A program made the position numbers and the translations under genes. Below the pieces are notes generated by a model. That model made no database searches and was not told where the DNA came from. It saw only the letters and a program-made list of their open reading frames with translations. Shown here one piece after another: positions 44,591 through 53,114 of a stretch of DNA of 64,000 nucleotides. The stretch covers positions 22,579-86,578 of the forward strand of contig JAJYVJ010000001.1 in assembly GCA_021792045.1 (NCBI GenBank), read 5' to 3'. Every line of letters begins with the position of its first letter. Within the stretch, counting starts at the first letter, position 1. The DNA is from Thermoplasmata archaeon (lineage in GTDB: Archaea > Thermoplasmatota > Thermoplasmata > Thermoplasmatales > Thermoplasmataceae).

Positions 44591-44805
44591 CTTAACTACC
44601 AGTAACTTAGATTCGTGATCTGAATAAATACTTTGCTCTGTATTTTTGGTAAAATTTGCATCGCGATGCTAACGTGAGCTTAAAGCTACTGCGATATCGG
44701 TAATAAAATAAAGCAATGGATATGATTATCGCTCCTCATCATTTCAGAGTTCTCAAATCTAAAGATTTACATGGTACTGCAATGCCTCGTTTCCCACAGT
44801 TAGAG

Positions 44806-45204
44806 TTACAGAAGTTGATTCAAGAGTCCCTTGATCCTAGAATCGAACAAACGAGCATCATTATTCATACTAATAAGGCCATGTCTTTGAATCACAAATT
44901 CCAGCGTGCTAAAGTAAACAGAGGTGCCTTTTGGAGTCTCTATCACAAGTATCTTGCTTGGGAGATCTATCCCTACAGTCTCGGATTGGTCCATGAGTAG
45001 CGTACCCCGAGAAGGATTTCCAAATATAATTACAGTTGTTGGTCTTAGTTTCATGCTAACATTAGCCGCAGCCGAGGTGTGGTCAATTACAGTAAACACC
45101 TCAAATTCATTGTCATTCAGATTTCTGACAAGGAACTCAACTGTTTCTTCAAAATTTAGTCTCGAAGCTATACCAAAAATACCGTCGGGAAGTTTTTCAA
45201 TCAT
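44806..45204 (-). CDS. DUF302-family protein
   Basis: 132 residues. FEETVEFLVRNLNDNEFEVF, then VIDHTSAAANVSMKLRPTTV and IIFGNPSRGTLLM, ending IDLPSKILVIE: the D-H-x-x-A-A, L-R-P-x-x-x-x-x-F-G-N-P and D-L-P-x-K signatures define DUF302 (typically ~130 residues). Its biochemical role is not established; some copies sit near heavy-metal or sulfur-oxidation genes. Cytosolic (no signal). It is transcribed alone, between a radical SAM gene and an MFS transporter. Confidence 0.85.
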   Translation of the reverse strand: MIEKLPDGIFGIASRLNFEETVEFLVRNLNDNEFEVFTVIDHTSAAANVSMKLRPTTVIIFGNPSRGTLLMDQSETVGIDLPSKILVIETPKGTSVYFSTLEFVIQRHGLISMNNDARLFDSRIKGLLNQLL

Positions 45205-45520
45205 GTGTCATTATTCTAGCATAGGTTATTAATTTTCAATGGGTGCCGTAGGGGGGACTTTTCTTGCTGACATAGGTGACATGCCCAGCTTAAGTAATTC
45301 ATATCTAATGTTTTTCTTAACTCTCTAACATCTCTTTGAACTACTGCTTAAAAAAACCGAAGGTATTATTGAGTAAAATTTAAATGGGTTGATTGAATGT
45401 AGATTAAATGACAGTGATGTATCTAGAGTATCATTATTGTATGGATATCTATAGCAATTACACTGACCAGCAAATCTTGAATAGAGAACATGGAACAGTT
45501 CAAATGGAGGGTGTACAGAG
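45205..45520. other. Divergent promoter region of DUF302 and MFS genes
   Basis: 316 bases. AAAATTTAAATGG near 45385 may be a TATA-like box for the MFS gene. GGAGG at 45506-45510 is the ribosome-binding site of the TTG start at 45521. A very short minus-strand frame ending APIEN at 45229 looks coding-like but is too short to support. Confidence 0.4.
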
Positions 45521-46927
45521 TTGAAGAGTGGTGATCCACATACTGCATTCTTGGGAGCAGAAACGAAATCCTACGCCCAGCTTACACAACTGGAAAGGAA
45601 GATCCTTTCTAGGCATCAAAAAGTGATCGTACTATGGAGTATAATAGCTTCATTTTCGTATGCTTTAATCTGGTATTGGCTTCCATCAGTTGATTCCTTC
45701 GTTGGGTCTCAGTTTAATCTCGGAACCATACAGATTAGCCTGCTTATATCGTCTTTCGGCGCAGCGTTCATCCTAACGAATTTCTTGTGGGGCCACCTTA
45801 ACGATAAGTATTGGCCTAACAGGATAGTTACGATAGGTCTCATCATTGCAGGCATCTCAACATTTCTTTTTAGGTATTCCACAGGATTTCAGGAAATGAT
45901 AGTATATCGCATCATCGAGGGTGTCTTCAACGGTGCAGCATGGTCCGGAATAGTTAAGACTGTACAACTATGGTTCCCCATTGAAAAAAGATCGAAGTAC
46001 ATAAGCATATTTGTGGCTATTTACAGTTGGGCCATATCAATAGATCTCCTTATGGGGATAATGGTGGCTACTCTCAGATCCTGGACAACGTGGGCAGAAA
46101 TCGTCGGTATCATTGGCATAATCGCTGGCGTTATGGCATACTTCATGGCTAAACCGTTTGGACCAATGGTCGGGCTTCCTCTGATTGAATGGGGCGACGT
46201 TTCACCAACAAAGAATATTAAATTTCTGGGAACCGCCAGAGCTCTATTCAAACAAAGATGGATGTTGCTCGCCATATTCTCCGGACTCGTTGTCATAGGA
46301 GGTGCAAACATAATCTCCGGAATCTATCTGCAGCAGGTCCTTCCGGTTATACAGGGCGTTTCAATATCACAGATCGCTATAATCGGGACCGTCTGGGGCG
46401 CAGTACAGGGGCTGCTGATCCTTATTTTTGGCTATCTCAGTGATACATACAGAAAGAGGGTATTGTTTGTTAAAATAGGCCTTGCAGCCGCATTCATATC
46501 TATGAGTGCCGTTGTAGTAACAACGATCATACATCCATTGCCGTTATACATAATCTATTTAGTTACGATATCCACAGGAGCACCGTTCCTCATAGCTGGG
46601 CCAATATTTGCACTCCTTGGTGACAGGTATGGGGTCCTACTCGTAGGTGCGGCTGCGGCTTATTTCGAAGGTTTCGGTACTGGTGGAGGCGCGTTTTTGC
46701 TTCCACTGGTGATCGGGTACATGTCGTCTATATTCAGTGTGACTATTGCATGGAGCGCTATAGCGGCTATATTTTTTGTGATATTCATGTTATGGTTCCC
46801 CCAGAGGGAATACAGGATCACAGTATCACTTGTCGATCCTATTGAACTAGAAAGAGAAAAGGAGGAAAAAAGAATGGAGTTTGGAATAATGGAAGAAAGT
46901 AAAAGCGAGTTGAACGAGGGTGATTGA
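45521..46927 (+). CDS. Major facilitator superfamily transporter
   Basis: 468 residues with about 12 membrane helices. TTG 45521 is chosen because GGAGG lies ten bases upstream and the nearby ATG (45504) and GTG (45511) are out of frame. Between helices 2 and 3, LWGHLNDKYWPNRIVTIG is the MFS G-x-x-x-D-(R/K) motif, and the mirror copy ILIFGYLSDTYRKRVLFVK is present after helix 8, confirming the two halves. The cytosolic tail is acidic (ELEREKEEKRMEFG). Substrate unknown. The last eight bases overlap the next gene, trpB2, so transport of an aromatic compound, indole or an amino acid is an attractive guess. Confidence 0.85.
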   Translation: MKSGDPHTAFLGAETKSYAQLTQLERKILSRHQKVIVLWSIIASFSYALIWYWLPSVDSFVGSQFNLGTIQISLLISSFGAAFILTNFLWGHLNDKYWPNRIVTIGLIIAGISTFLFRYSTGFQEMIVYRIIEGVFNGAAWSGIVKTVQLWFPIEKRSKYISIFVAIYSWAISIDLLMGIMVATLRSWTTWAEIVGIIGIIAGVMAYFMAKPFGPMVGLPLIEWGDVSPTKNIKFLGTARALFKQRWMLLAIFSGLVVIGGANIISGIYLQQVLPVIQGVSISQIAIIGTVWGAVQGLLILIFGYLSDTYRKRVLFVKIGLAAAFISMSAVVVTTIIHPLPLYIIYLVTISTGAPFLIAGPIFALLGDRYGVLLVGAAAAYFEGFGTGGGAFLLPLVIGYMSSIFSVTIAWSAIAAIFFVIFMLWFPQREYRITVSLVDPIELEREKEEKRMEFGIMEESKSELNEGD

Positions 46928-48299
46928 TTTGGTAAGTGGATTCTGCGATATCGATTACGGTGTATCTCTTGATCCGGAGGATATGCCCAGACAATGGTAT
47001 AACATAATACCAGATCTTCCGCGAAAGCTTGATCCAATGCTTGATCCAGTGACGAAAGAGCCTGTGAAGAGATCACAGATGGAACGGCTTTTCCCCAAGG
47101 AAGTGGTAAAACAGCAGTTCTCCGAGGAAAGGTGGTTTGACATACCTGAAGACGTGCTTGACGCTTATCGTCGCCTGCCGAGGCCTACACCTTTATTCAG
47201 GGCAAAAAGACTTGAGGAATACCTGCACACGCCAGCAAAGATATTCTACAAAGGGGAGCATGTGACACCTGTTGGAAGCATGAAGCCAAATACGGCTTTA
47301 CCACAGGCTTATTTCGCTAAGAAACAGGGCATAGATCTTGCTGTATCTGAGACGGGTGCAGGTCAGTGGGGAGCGGCTCTCTCAATGTCATGCGCTTTCT
47401 TCGGTTTAAGGTCCAGGATCTATATGGTCCGTGTGAGTTCTATACAGAAACCGGGGAGAAAGATCATGATGCAGACCTATGGTTCAGAGGTTCTGGAATC
47501 TCCGAGCAAAAACACGGAATTCGGGAGGAAATTACTATCGGAAAACAGTGAACATCCTGGATCGCTTGGGATAGCAATAAGCGAGGCGGTAGAAGATGTT
47601 CTCAGTAACGAAAACGCGAGATATCTTTTGGCTTCATCGTTCAATTATGCACTTGCCCACCAGACAGTAATCGGGCAGGAAGTGAAGAAGCAGCTTGAGC
47701 TTCTCGATATAGAACCTGATGTAATGACCGGTGCAATAGGAGGTGGCTCTAATTACTCTGGTTTCATTTATCCTTTTCTGAAGGATCAGATCCACGGAGA
47801 AAAGAAAACAGATTTCGTTGCAGTCGAATCCTCGGCTGTACCATCCACCACACGTGGACGGTATACTTATGACTATGCGGATACAGCAGAGAGAACACCA
47901 CTTGTGAAGATGTATACAACCGGACACGAATTTGCCAATCCACCAATTCATGCTGGTGGTCTTCGATACCACGGAAAAGCACCGAGCCTTTCTCTTCTTA
48001 TCAACGAAGGATACGTTCGATCCATCTCCTATGGGCAGACTCGAGTCTTCGAATCTGCAAAATTATTTGCGCAAACAGAAGGAATATTTACTGCGCCAGA
48101 ATCAGCTCATGGCCTGACGTATGCAATCGATGAAGCAATAAGGTGTAAGAGAACCGGTGAATCGAAGGTCATAATCTTCAACAATTGTGGACATGGCCTT
48201 CTTGACCTCAGCGCATACAACGATTACAACAATGGATTACTTCAGGATTGGGAACCTGGGGAGATCAAAGTTCCGGACTATCTGAAGCGAAAGAACTGA
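46920..48299 (+). CDS. trpB2: Tryptophan synthase beta-like protein TrpB2
   Basis: 459 residues, longer than TrpB1 (~400) as in the TrpB2 branch. PLP enzyme: RPTPLFRAKRLEEYL, then GEHVTPVGSMKPNTALPQAY with the Schiff-base Lys122, ETGAGQWGAALSMSC, GGGSNYSGFIYPFL holding the PLP phosphate, and ESAHGLTYAIDEAI. The usual S-H-K-x-N-T-A is here S-M-K-P-N-T-A: the His before the lysine is Met. TrpB2 enzymes condense indole and serine to tryptophan, often without TrpA, and may have other substrates. Start GTG 46920 overlaps the MFS stop; TTG 46929 is possible. No other trp genes are in the window. Confidence 0.88.
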   Translation: MIDLVSGFCDIDYGVSLDPEDMPRQWYNIIPDLPRKLDPMLDPVTKEPVKRSQMERLFPKEVVKQQFSEERWFDIPEDVLDAYRRLPRPTPLFRAKRLEEYLHTPAKIFYKGEHVTPVGSMKPNTALPQAYFAKKQGIDLAVSETGAGQWGAALSMSCAFFGLRSRIYMVRVSSIQKPGRKIMMQTYGSEVLESPSKNTEFGRKLLSENSEHPGSLGIAISEAVEDVLSNENARYLLASSFNYALAHQTVIGQEVKKQLELLDIEPDVMTGAIGGGSNYSGFIYPFLKDQIHGEKKTDFVAVESSAVPSTTRGRYTYDYADTAERTPLVKMYTTGHEFANPPIHAGGLRYHGKAPSLSLLINEGYVRSISYGQTRVFESAKLFAQTEGIFTAPESAHGLTYAIDEAIRCKRTGESKVIIFNNCGHGLLDLSAYNDYNNGLLQDWEPGEIKVPDYLKRKN

Positions 48300-48303
48300 T
48301 CGA

Positions 48304-49035
48304 TCATATGCCAAAGAAGAAAATTATTGGTACCATCATAATAACTATGATAAATGCGGAAAGAAAATTGACCATTCCCTTCGATAGTTTGCCTTTATTC
48401 TCGAATACTGCTCCGAGAATACTATCAATCTGGCATCCAAGGAATCCAAAGGCGGTGATTATGAGAACCTGCGATATGACGAAACCATGGGTGGACAGTA
48501 TGCCATAAGATATACCAATAACGAGTGCCCCGCAGAGCGCTGCTATCTCACCTAGCAACGAGACTCCTCCGTTTATGCCAGGTACTGTTCTTTTGAAATT
48601 CGTGATCATACGGACTTTATTATCAAGCACTCCAATTTCTGACGCAAATGTATCGGAATTTACTACCGCAAGTGATACAGCAAACAACGTGAAATAATGG
48701 AAATAACCAAGGTTTGCAAGAAACGTGGTGCCGTTGAGAAATGCAACAAATAGGCCTATTATTCCAGCATACACGACGTTGTATATGCCTCGTTCGCCTT
48801 TCTTTCCTTCCTGAGCGTTAATTTTTGATTTTCTGTTAAAGTAGGCTCGTGTGACTATGAAGGAGCCGGTAGCGAAAATGAGCAACAAAATCAGCCATCG
48901 GTATGATCCAAAAACAGAGACCACAAAACCAACAACAAGCGCTGCTATGCTACCTCTAAAATCGAATACGTTGAACGCACGAGAGATCACAAAGAAGATC
49001 AGGAGAATTGCTATAGATATACCTATATTATCCAC
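48304..49035 (-). CDS. DUF92/VTE6-like membrane protein
   Basis: 243 residues with about six or seven membrane helices. SDTFASEIGVLDNKVRMIT and TVPGINGGVSLLGEIAALCG are the DUF92 hallmarks (S-D-T-x-A-S-E, then G-x-N-G-G-V-S-x-x-G). A plant DUF92 member (VTE6) is a phytyl-phosphate kinase, so a polyprenyl or isoprenoid phosphate kinase role is possible here. Convergent with trpB2, four bases apart. pdxS lies just upstream on the same strand, 12 bases away, probably cotranscribed. Confidence 0.85.
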   Translation of the reverse strand: MDNIGISIAILLIFFVISRAFNVFDFRGSIAALVVGFVVSVFGSYRWLILLLIFATGSFIVTRAYFNRKSKINAQEGKKGERGIYNVVYAGIIGLFVAFLNGTTFLANLGYFHYFTLFAVSLAVVNSDTFASEIGVLDNKVRMITNFKRTVPGINGGVSLLGEIAALCGALVIGISYGILSTHGFVISQVLIITAFGFLGCQIDSILGAVFENKGKLSKGMVNFLSAFIIVIMMVPIIFFFGI

Positions 49036-49047
49036 TGTAAATATTAC

Positions 49048-50058
49048 TTACCATCCCCTTTCCTGGAGCTTTTGTTCTGGCGGTATGTTCTCAATCTCAA
49101 TACCAGGCATACCAACAAGATTCGATGAAACATCACCTATAAGTTTGTAATCCTCATAGTTCTCTACGGCCTCAACAACAGCTCTGGCCATTTTCTCTGG
49201 ATCTTTTGACTTGAAAATTCCGCTTCCAACAAAAACGCCGTCAGTGCCTAATTTCATCATGAGGGCCCCATCCGAAGGAGTTGCAACTCCACCAGCAGCA
49301 AAATTAACTACAGGAAGCCGATCCAGTCTTTTAATGTCCTTTAAGACCTTGACCGATTCTTTTTCTATGGCCTCCAATGAAAGTCCGGAGTATATGTCGA
49401 ATTCTCCGAGATAGTCCTCGGTACCAAATAGATCCTTCGATACATTATGCCTCAATATGCTATAAGATAATGCAATATTCCTTGCGGCTTTAATAAGCTC
49501 CTCATTACTGAGCGTTTTAATGATCTTTATTCCCTCGTTCACCATCCTGATGTGCCTCACAGCCTCAATGATATTGCCTGTCCCAGCTTCACCCTTGGTT
49601 CTTATCATCGCAGCTCCTTCAAGGATCCTTCTCACGGCTTCCTGAATAGATCTAGCGCCGCAAACGACTGGAATTGTTAGATCTTTTTTGTAAATATGGA
49701 AAAACGGATCGGCCGGGGTTAAGACTTCACTCTCATCAAGCATGTCAACACCAAGCTGCTGAAGAACTAGACCCTCAGAGAGGTGTCCAATCCGGACTTT
49801 AGCCATAACTGGTATCGATACTGCATTCATAATTTCCTTTATTTTTTCAGGATCTGCCATTCTTGCAACTCCGCCTGCGGCCCTTATATCAGAGGGAACA
49901 CGCTCAAGTGCCATGACAGAAACAGCTCCAGCCTTTTCAGCAATAACAGCTTGTTCAGCCGTTGTGACATCCATAATCACGCCGCCCTTTGTCATCTTGG
50001 CAAAACCTCTCTTAAGAAGCTCATCGCCAAATCGAAGTTCTGATAAGTTTAATGTCAT
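49048..50058 (-). CDS. pdxS: Pyridoxal 5'-phosphate synthase subunit PdxS
   Basis: 336 residues. The (beta/alpha)8 barrel shows [13 protein letters not shown] with Asp30, [23 protein letters not shown] with Lys87, [28 protein letters not shown] with Lys155, and [21 protein letters not shown] near the phosphate site. Asp30, Lys87 and Lys155 are the three functional residues of the family. Makes PLP from ribose 5-phosphate, glyceraldehyde 3-phosphate and ammonia; the ammonia comes from PdxT, which is not in this window. A small C-terminal insert or extension (336 versus about 295 in bacteria) is common in archaea. Probably first gene of a unit with the DUF92 gene. Confidence 0.97.
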   Translation of the reverse strand: MTLNLSELRFGDELLKRGFAKMTKGGVIMDVTTAEQAVIAEKAGAVSVMALERVPSDIRAAGGVARMADPEKIKEIMNAVSIPVMAKVRIGHLSEGLVLQQLGVDMLDESEVLTPADPFFHIYKKDLTIPVVCGARSIQEAVRRILEGAAMIRTKGEAGTGNIIEAVRHIRMVNEGIKIIKTLSNEELIKAARNIALSYSILRHNVSKDLFGTEDYLGEFDIYSGLSLEAIEKESVKVLKDIKRLDRLPVVNFAAGGVATPSDGALMMKLGTDGVFVGSGIFKSKDPEKMARAVVEAVENYEDYKLIGDVSSNLVGMPGIEIENIPPEQKLQERGW

Positions 50059-50256
50059 AATATAAAGTATTCCGTTATGTTATTTATAACTTTATGTGTC
50101 ACTAGTTTTCGCCCATTCTACTGATCCTTCTTAATTTACCTATTTTTGCAATTTCAGTTACTTAGAGATAATAAAATTTGAAGTTTTATTACTGAACATA
50201 CAACATGATCAGTAAAATTTTAGAAAAAAAATTTTATAGAGATTTGATCAGATGGT

Positions 50257-51429
50257 TTATCTCTTATCCATTCGAACAAATTCTCTGATGCCTTTTCCGA
50301 CGTACACCGCTCTTGGCCTTATGAGTCTTTCCTCTTCCTCATCATATTCTATAAAGTGAGCAGTCCATCCGGTTACCCTGGATAAAGCAAAGAGCGCAGT
50401 GTATATGTTGTTCTGCAATGGGAACCCCATTGATAGGTAAACTATCCCGGAGAAATAATCTGTGTTGGGGTAGATCTTCTTTGTTCCATATTTGTTTATC
50501 CCGAGCTCTTCGAGTTTGGTAGCTACCTTGAAGAGATTACCTGCTTCCTTGCTGTTTTTTACGAGCTTTTCTGCGTATCTCTTGAATATTTTTGCTCGTG
50601 GATCATAGGTCTTATAGACACGGTGCCCGAATCCCATTAGTCTCTTCTTTCCGCTGACTATGTTTTCATTGAACCAGTTCTCAACGTTTGATTCAGAGCC
50701 AATCTCCTTGAACTGAGCAATTGAAGCCTCTGCAGCTCCACCATGGAGTGGGCCTTTAAGCGCTGATAATGCAGATGTGACACCAGAATACATATCAGAA
50801 AGGGTGGAAACAGTAACTAGACCTGCAGTCGTAGAAGCTGGAACCTCATGATCTGTGTAAAGTATTAATGCGGTATTCATGGCATCCACTTCTTCTTTTG
50901 ATGGCTCCTTTCCAAATGTAGCCTTCAGAAAACTCCGTACAAAACTATCCGAATGTTCCGGCATCGCTGGCGGTAAACCCATGATATGTCTGTAAACATT
51001 CACAGTAATTGCCGACATCTTTCCTATTGCATTTGCAGCAACTTCCCTGTCAGTCTCTTTATTCCATTTAAATCCTGTTTCCGCGGCAGCGATTGAAGCA
51101 AATGCTGCCATCTGCATTGCAACTGCATCAGATTGTCTCGGTAGTTTCCTTATTATGTCTACAACATAATCGGGCAACTTATACCCCTTTTCAATGTTCT
51201 GCTTAAAAATTTCAAGATCATGCTTGCTAGGCAACTCCCCGTAAAGAAATAAATACTGTATCTCTTCCACAGAAGCTCCGCTATTTATTATATCATCAAC
51301 GGAGTAACCACCATAAAGTAAAATGCCTTTTTCTCCGTCTATTGTTGTAAGTCTCGTCCATTCTATTTCCGCATTCTCAAGGCCTTTGTCCACTTCCTCT
51401 TTGTTTTCACCCTTCTGCATTTTTATCAC
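50257..51429 (-). CDS. gltA: Citrate synthase
   Basis: 390 residues, the usual length of archaeal type I citrate synthase. GEKGILLYGGYSVDDI at the N-terminus; the catalytic set is SALKGPLHGGAAEASI (His of the oxaloacetate/acetyl-CoA site), KKRLMGFGHRVYKTYDPRAK (second His and Arg), and NTDYFSGIVYLSMGFP (Asp). YDEEEERLIRPRAVYVG closes the protein. Condenses acetyl-CoA with oxaloacetate at the entry to the TCA cycle. It is monocistronic, and an AT-rich box (TTAATATATTATGG, about 51467-51480) lies upstream. 2-methylcitrate activity is possible in this family. Confidence 0.95.
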   Translation of the reverse strand: MIKMQKGENKEEVDKGLENAEIEWTRLTTIDGEKGILLYGGYSVDDIINSGASVEEIQYLFLYGELPSKHDLEIFKQNIEKGYKLPDYVVDIIRKLPRQSDAVAMQMAAFASIAAAETGFKWNKETDREVAANAIGKMSAITVNVYRHIMGLPPAMPEHSDSFVRSFLKATFGKEPSKEEVDAMNTALILYTDHEVPASTTAGLVTVSTLSDMYSGVTSALSALKGPLHGGAAEASIAQFKEIGSESNVENWFNENIVSGKKRLMGFGHRVYKTYDPRAKIFKRYAEKLVKNSKEAGNLFKVATKLEELGINKYGTKKIYPNTDYFSGIVYLSMGFPLQNNIYTALFALSRVTGWTAHFIEYDEEEERLIRPRAVYVGKGIREFVRMDKR

Positions 51430-51626
51430 AGCTTAAAGTATGCAATACGGTAAGATAACCTAAGTGGTTAATATATTATGGTACATTTCAAAGATCGGAT
51501 GCAATTAATTTCGACAATAGATTCATTCGGTTTTGCTAAGGAAAAGAAATTTCAAAAAGCTGTTATAATTCAGAAAAGGTTAATGAAAAGTTCAGAGTCG
51601 TTAACCATGGAATATTCATTTATAGC

Positions 51627-52637
51627 ATGATTCGATCCCGTCATCACATGTCTGATATCTTGGTACTCATAAAATTCCTAGAAATAATTGGAGGTGGGAT
51701 ATTTGCCGGGATTATCGGATCGCTTTCCGGTCTTGGTGGCGGGACAGTATTGGTGCCTCTGCTCTCACTTTTCTATGGTATTCCGATAGTGTACGCCACA
51801 GGGGCAAGTCTGGTTTCAACCATAGCTACATCAGCGGGAAGTGGGAGCGGATACACAAAGCATCATATTTCAAACATAAAAATAGGGGTTGGGCTGGAAG
51901 TTGCAACAACAACCGGTGCAATTGTCGGTTCCATCACCGCTTATGTAATCTATTCGCATGCGCTTGAATTCCTGATCTATATTATTTTTGGCATAGTGTT
52001 GCTAGGTTCTCTTATACCTACGATAACACGAGGAAAGTATGAAACACCGCCTGATCGAGCTCCGGATTGGACAACAAGGCTCTTTCAGCTTGCCGGATCC
52101 TACCATGATGCTCGCCTCAAGAAAACAGTGGATTATCACGGTGTCAGATGGTGGCTAGCAGAAATAATCATGTTTTTTGCCGGAGTTGTGTCAGGTTTAC
52201 TCGGCATCGGAAGCGGGGCGCTTAAGGTACTTGGAATGGACTGGGCAATGAATTTACCAATGAAAGTTACAACTACGACTAGTAACTTCATGATCGGAAT
52301 CACTGCGGCAACCAGCAGTGCCATGTACTGGTATTATGGATGGATACAGTTCTTTATTGTGGCTGGAACTGCAATCGGTGTATTGATTGGAGCGTTCATT
52401 GGGGCAAAACTGCTGGTCAGGATGACTAATAAAGATGTCAGATGGATCTTCTTTGCGATCCTTTCATTTTTAGGAGTTGAAATGCTGCTTAAAGGCCTTT
52501 ACCTTGACGCCATAATACATATTGCACTTACAGATCAATTCATAATTTCTATCATAGTCTCTATTGCAATGATCTTTTCATTGTATGTATACCATTTAAA
52601 GGAGCAAAAACATGAGGAACGAAAAGGAACCGTTTGA
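51627..52637 (+). CDS. TauE/SafE-family permease
   Basis: 336 residues, about eight membrane helices in two homologous halves. The opening GGGIFAGIIGSLSGLGGGTV is the TauE/SafE start (S-G-L-x-G-x-G-G), and its second-half counterpart FFAGVVSGLLGIGSGALKVL is also present. The central loop is cytosolic and charged. The family exports sulfite, sulfoacetate or related organosulfur anions. It overlaps the next gene, a DUF1634 membrane protein, by 26 bases; that pairing is common and suggests one complex. Start ATG 51627; ATG 51648 is possible. Confidence 0.88.
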   Translation: MIRSRHHMSDILVLIKFLEIIGGGIFAGIIGSLSGLGGGTVLVPLLSLFYGIPIVYATGASLVSTIATSAGSGSGYTKHHISNIKIGVGLEVATTTGAIVGSITAYVIYSHALEFLIYIIFGIVLLGSLIPTITRGKYETPPDRAPDWTTRLFQLAGSYHDARLKKTVDYHGVRWWLAEIIMFFAGVVSGLLGIGSGALKVLGMDWAMNLPMKVTTTTSNFMIGITAATSSAMYWYYGWIQFFIVAGTAIGVLIGAFIGAKLLVRMTNKDVRWIFFAILSFLGVEMLLKGLYLDAIIHIALTDQFIISIIVSIAMIFSLYVYHLKEQKHEERKGTV

Positions 52638-53031
52638 TCAGGATACAGTCTCCAGTTACATACTTAAAACTGGCGTAATGACAAGCATAGCTCTGATCCT
52701 TATTGGAATGGCGCTTCTCTTCATAAAGGACGGTGGGATGGGGTATACACTTTCAGAAATTTCCAGCTACAACGTAAAATTGCACATAAATTCTGCTATA
52801 CTGAACCTTTCAACATTACCTTCTGGCCTCTACCATCTGGACGGAATATACTTCATATCTCTGGGTCTTTGGGTGCTGGTATTCACCCCTGTCTCTGTTG
52901 TCGTAACAGCGATAGTTGCGTTTGTTTGGGTGAGAAATAAACTTTACATAGTTCTGTCAGCAATTGTGCTTTTCAATCTTGTATTCGCAATATTTGTTCT
53001 TCATCTTCTTATCAATATTAAGCCGCCCTGA
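52612..53031 (+). CDS. DUF1634 membrane protein, partner of TauE/SafE
   Basis: 139 residues with three membrane helices (TGVMTSIALILIGMALLFI, then FISLGLWVLVFTPVSVVVTA and LYIVLSAIVLFNLVFAIFVL) and a periplasm-side loop between the first two. The GLYHLDGIYFISLGLWVLVF stretch and its position after a TauE/SafE gene identify DUF1634. Overlaps the permease by 26 bases, implying coupled translation. Probable accessory subunit; the biochemical role is not known. Confidence 0.82.
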   Translation: MRNEKEPFDQDTVSSYILKTGVMTSIALILIGMALLFIKDGGMGYTLSEISSYNVKLHINSAILNLSTLPSGLYHLDGIYFISLGLWVLVFTPVSVVVTAIVAFVWVRNKLYIVLSAIVLFNLVFAIFVLHLLINIKPP

Positions 53032-53114
53032 TCTTCTCGATATTTTAATGCAATGTTAATGCATAAACTGCTAAATATTTATTATTCCGTGTACGATAGA
53101 CAGCAGAATATATT

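Noticed and set aside
44716..45000. Plus-strand frame of 94 codons
   Set aside because: Antisense shadow of the DUF302 gene, which has a clear family match on the minus strand.
45229..45321. Minus-strand 31-codon frame ending APIEN, upstream of DUF302
   Set aside because: No proper start codon upstream and too short to separate from chance.
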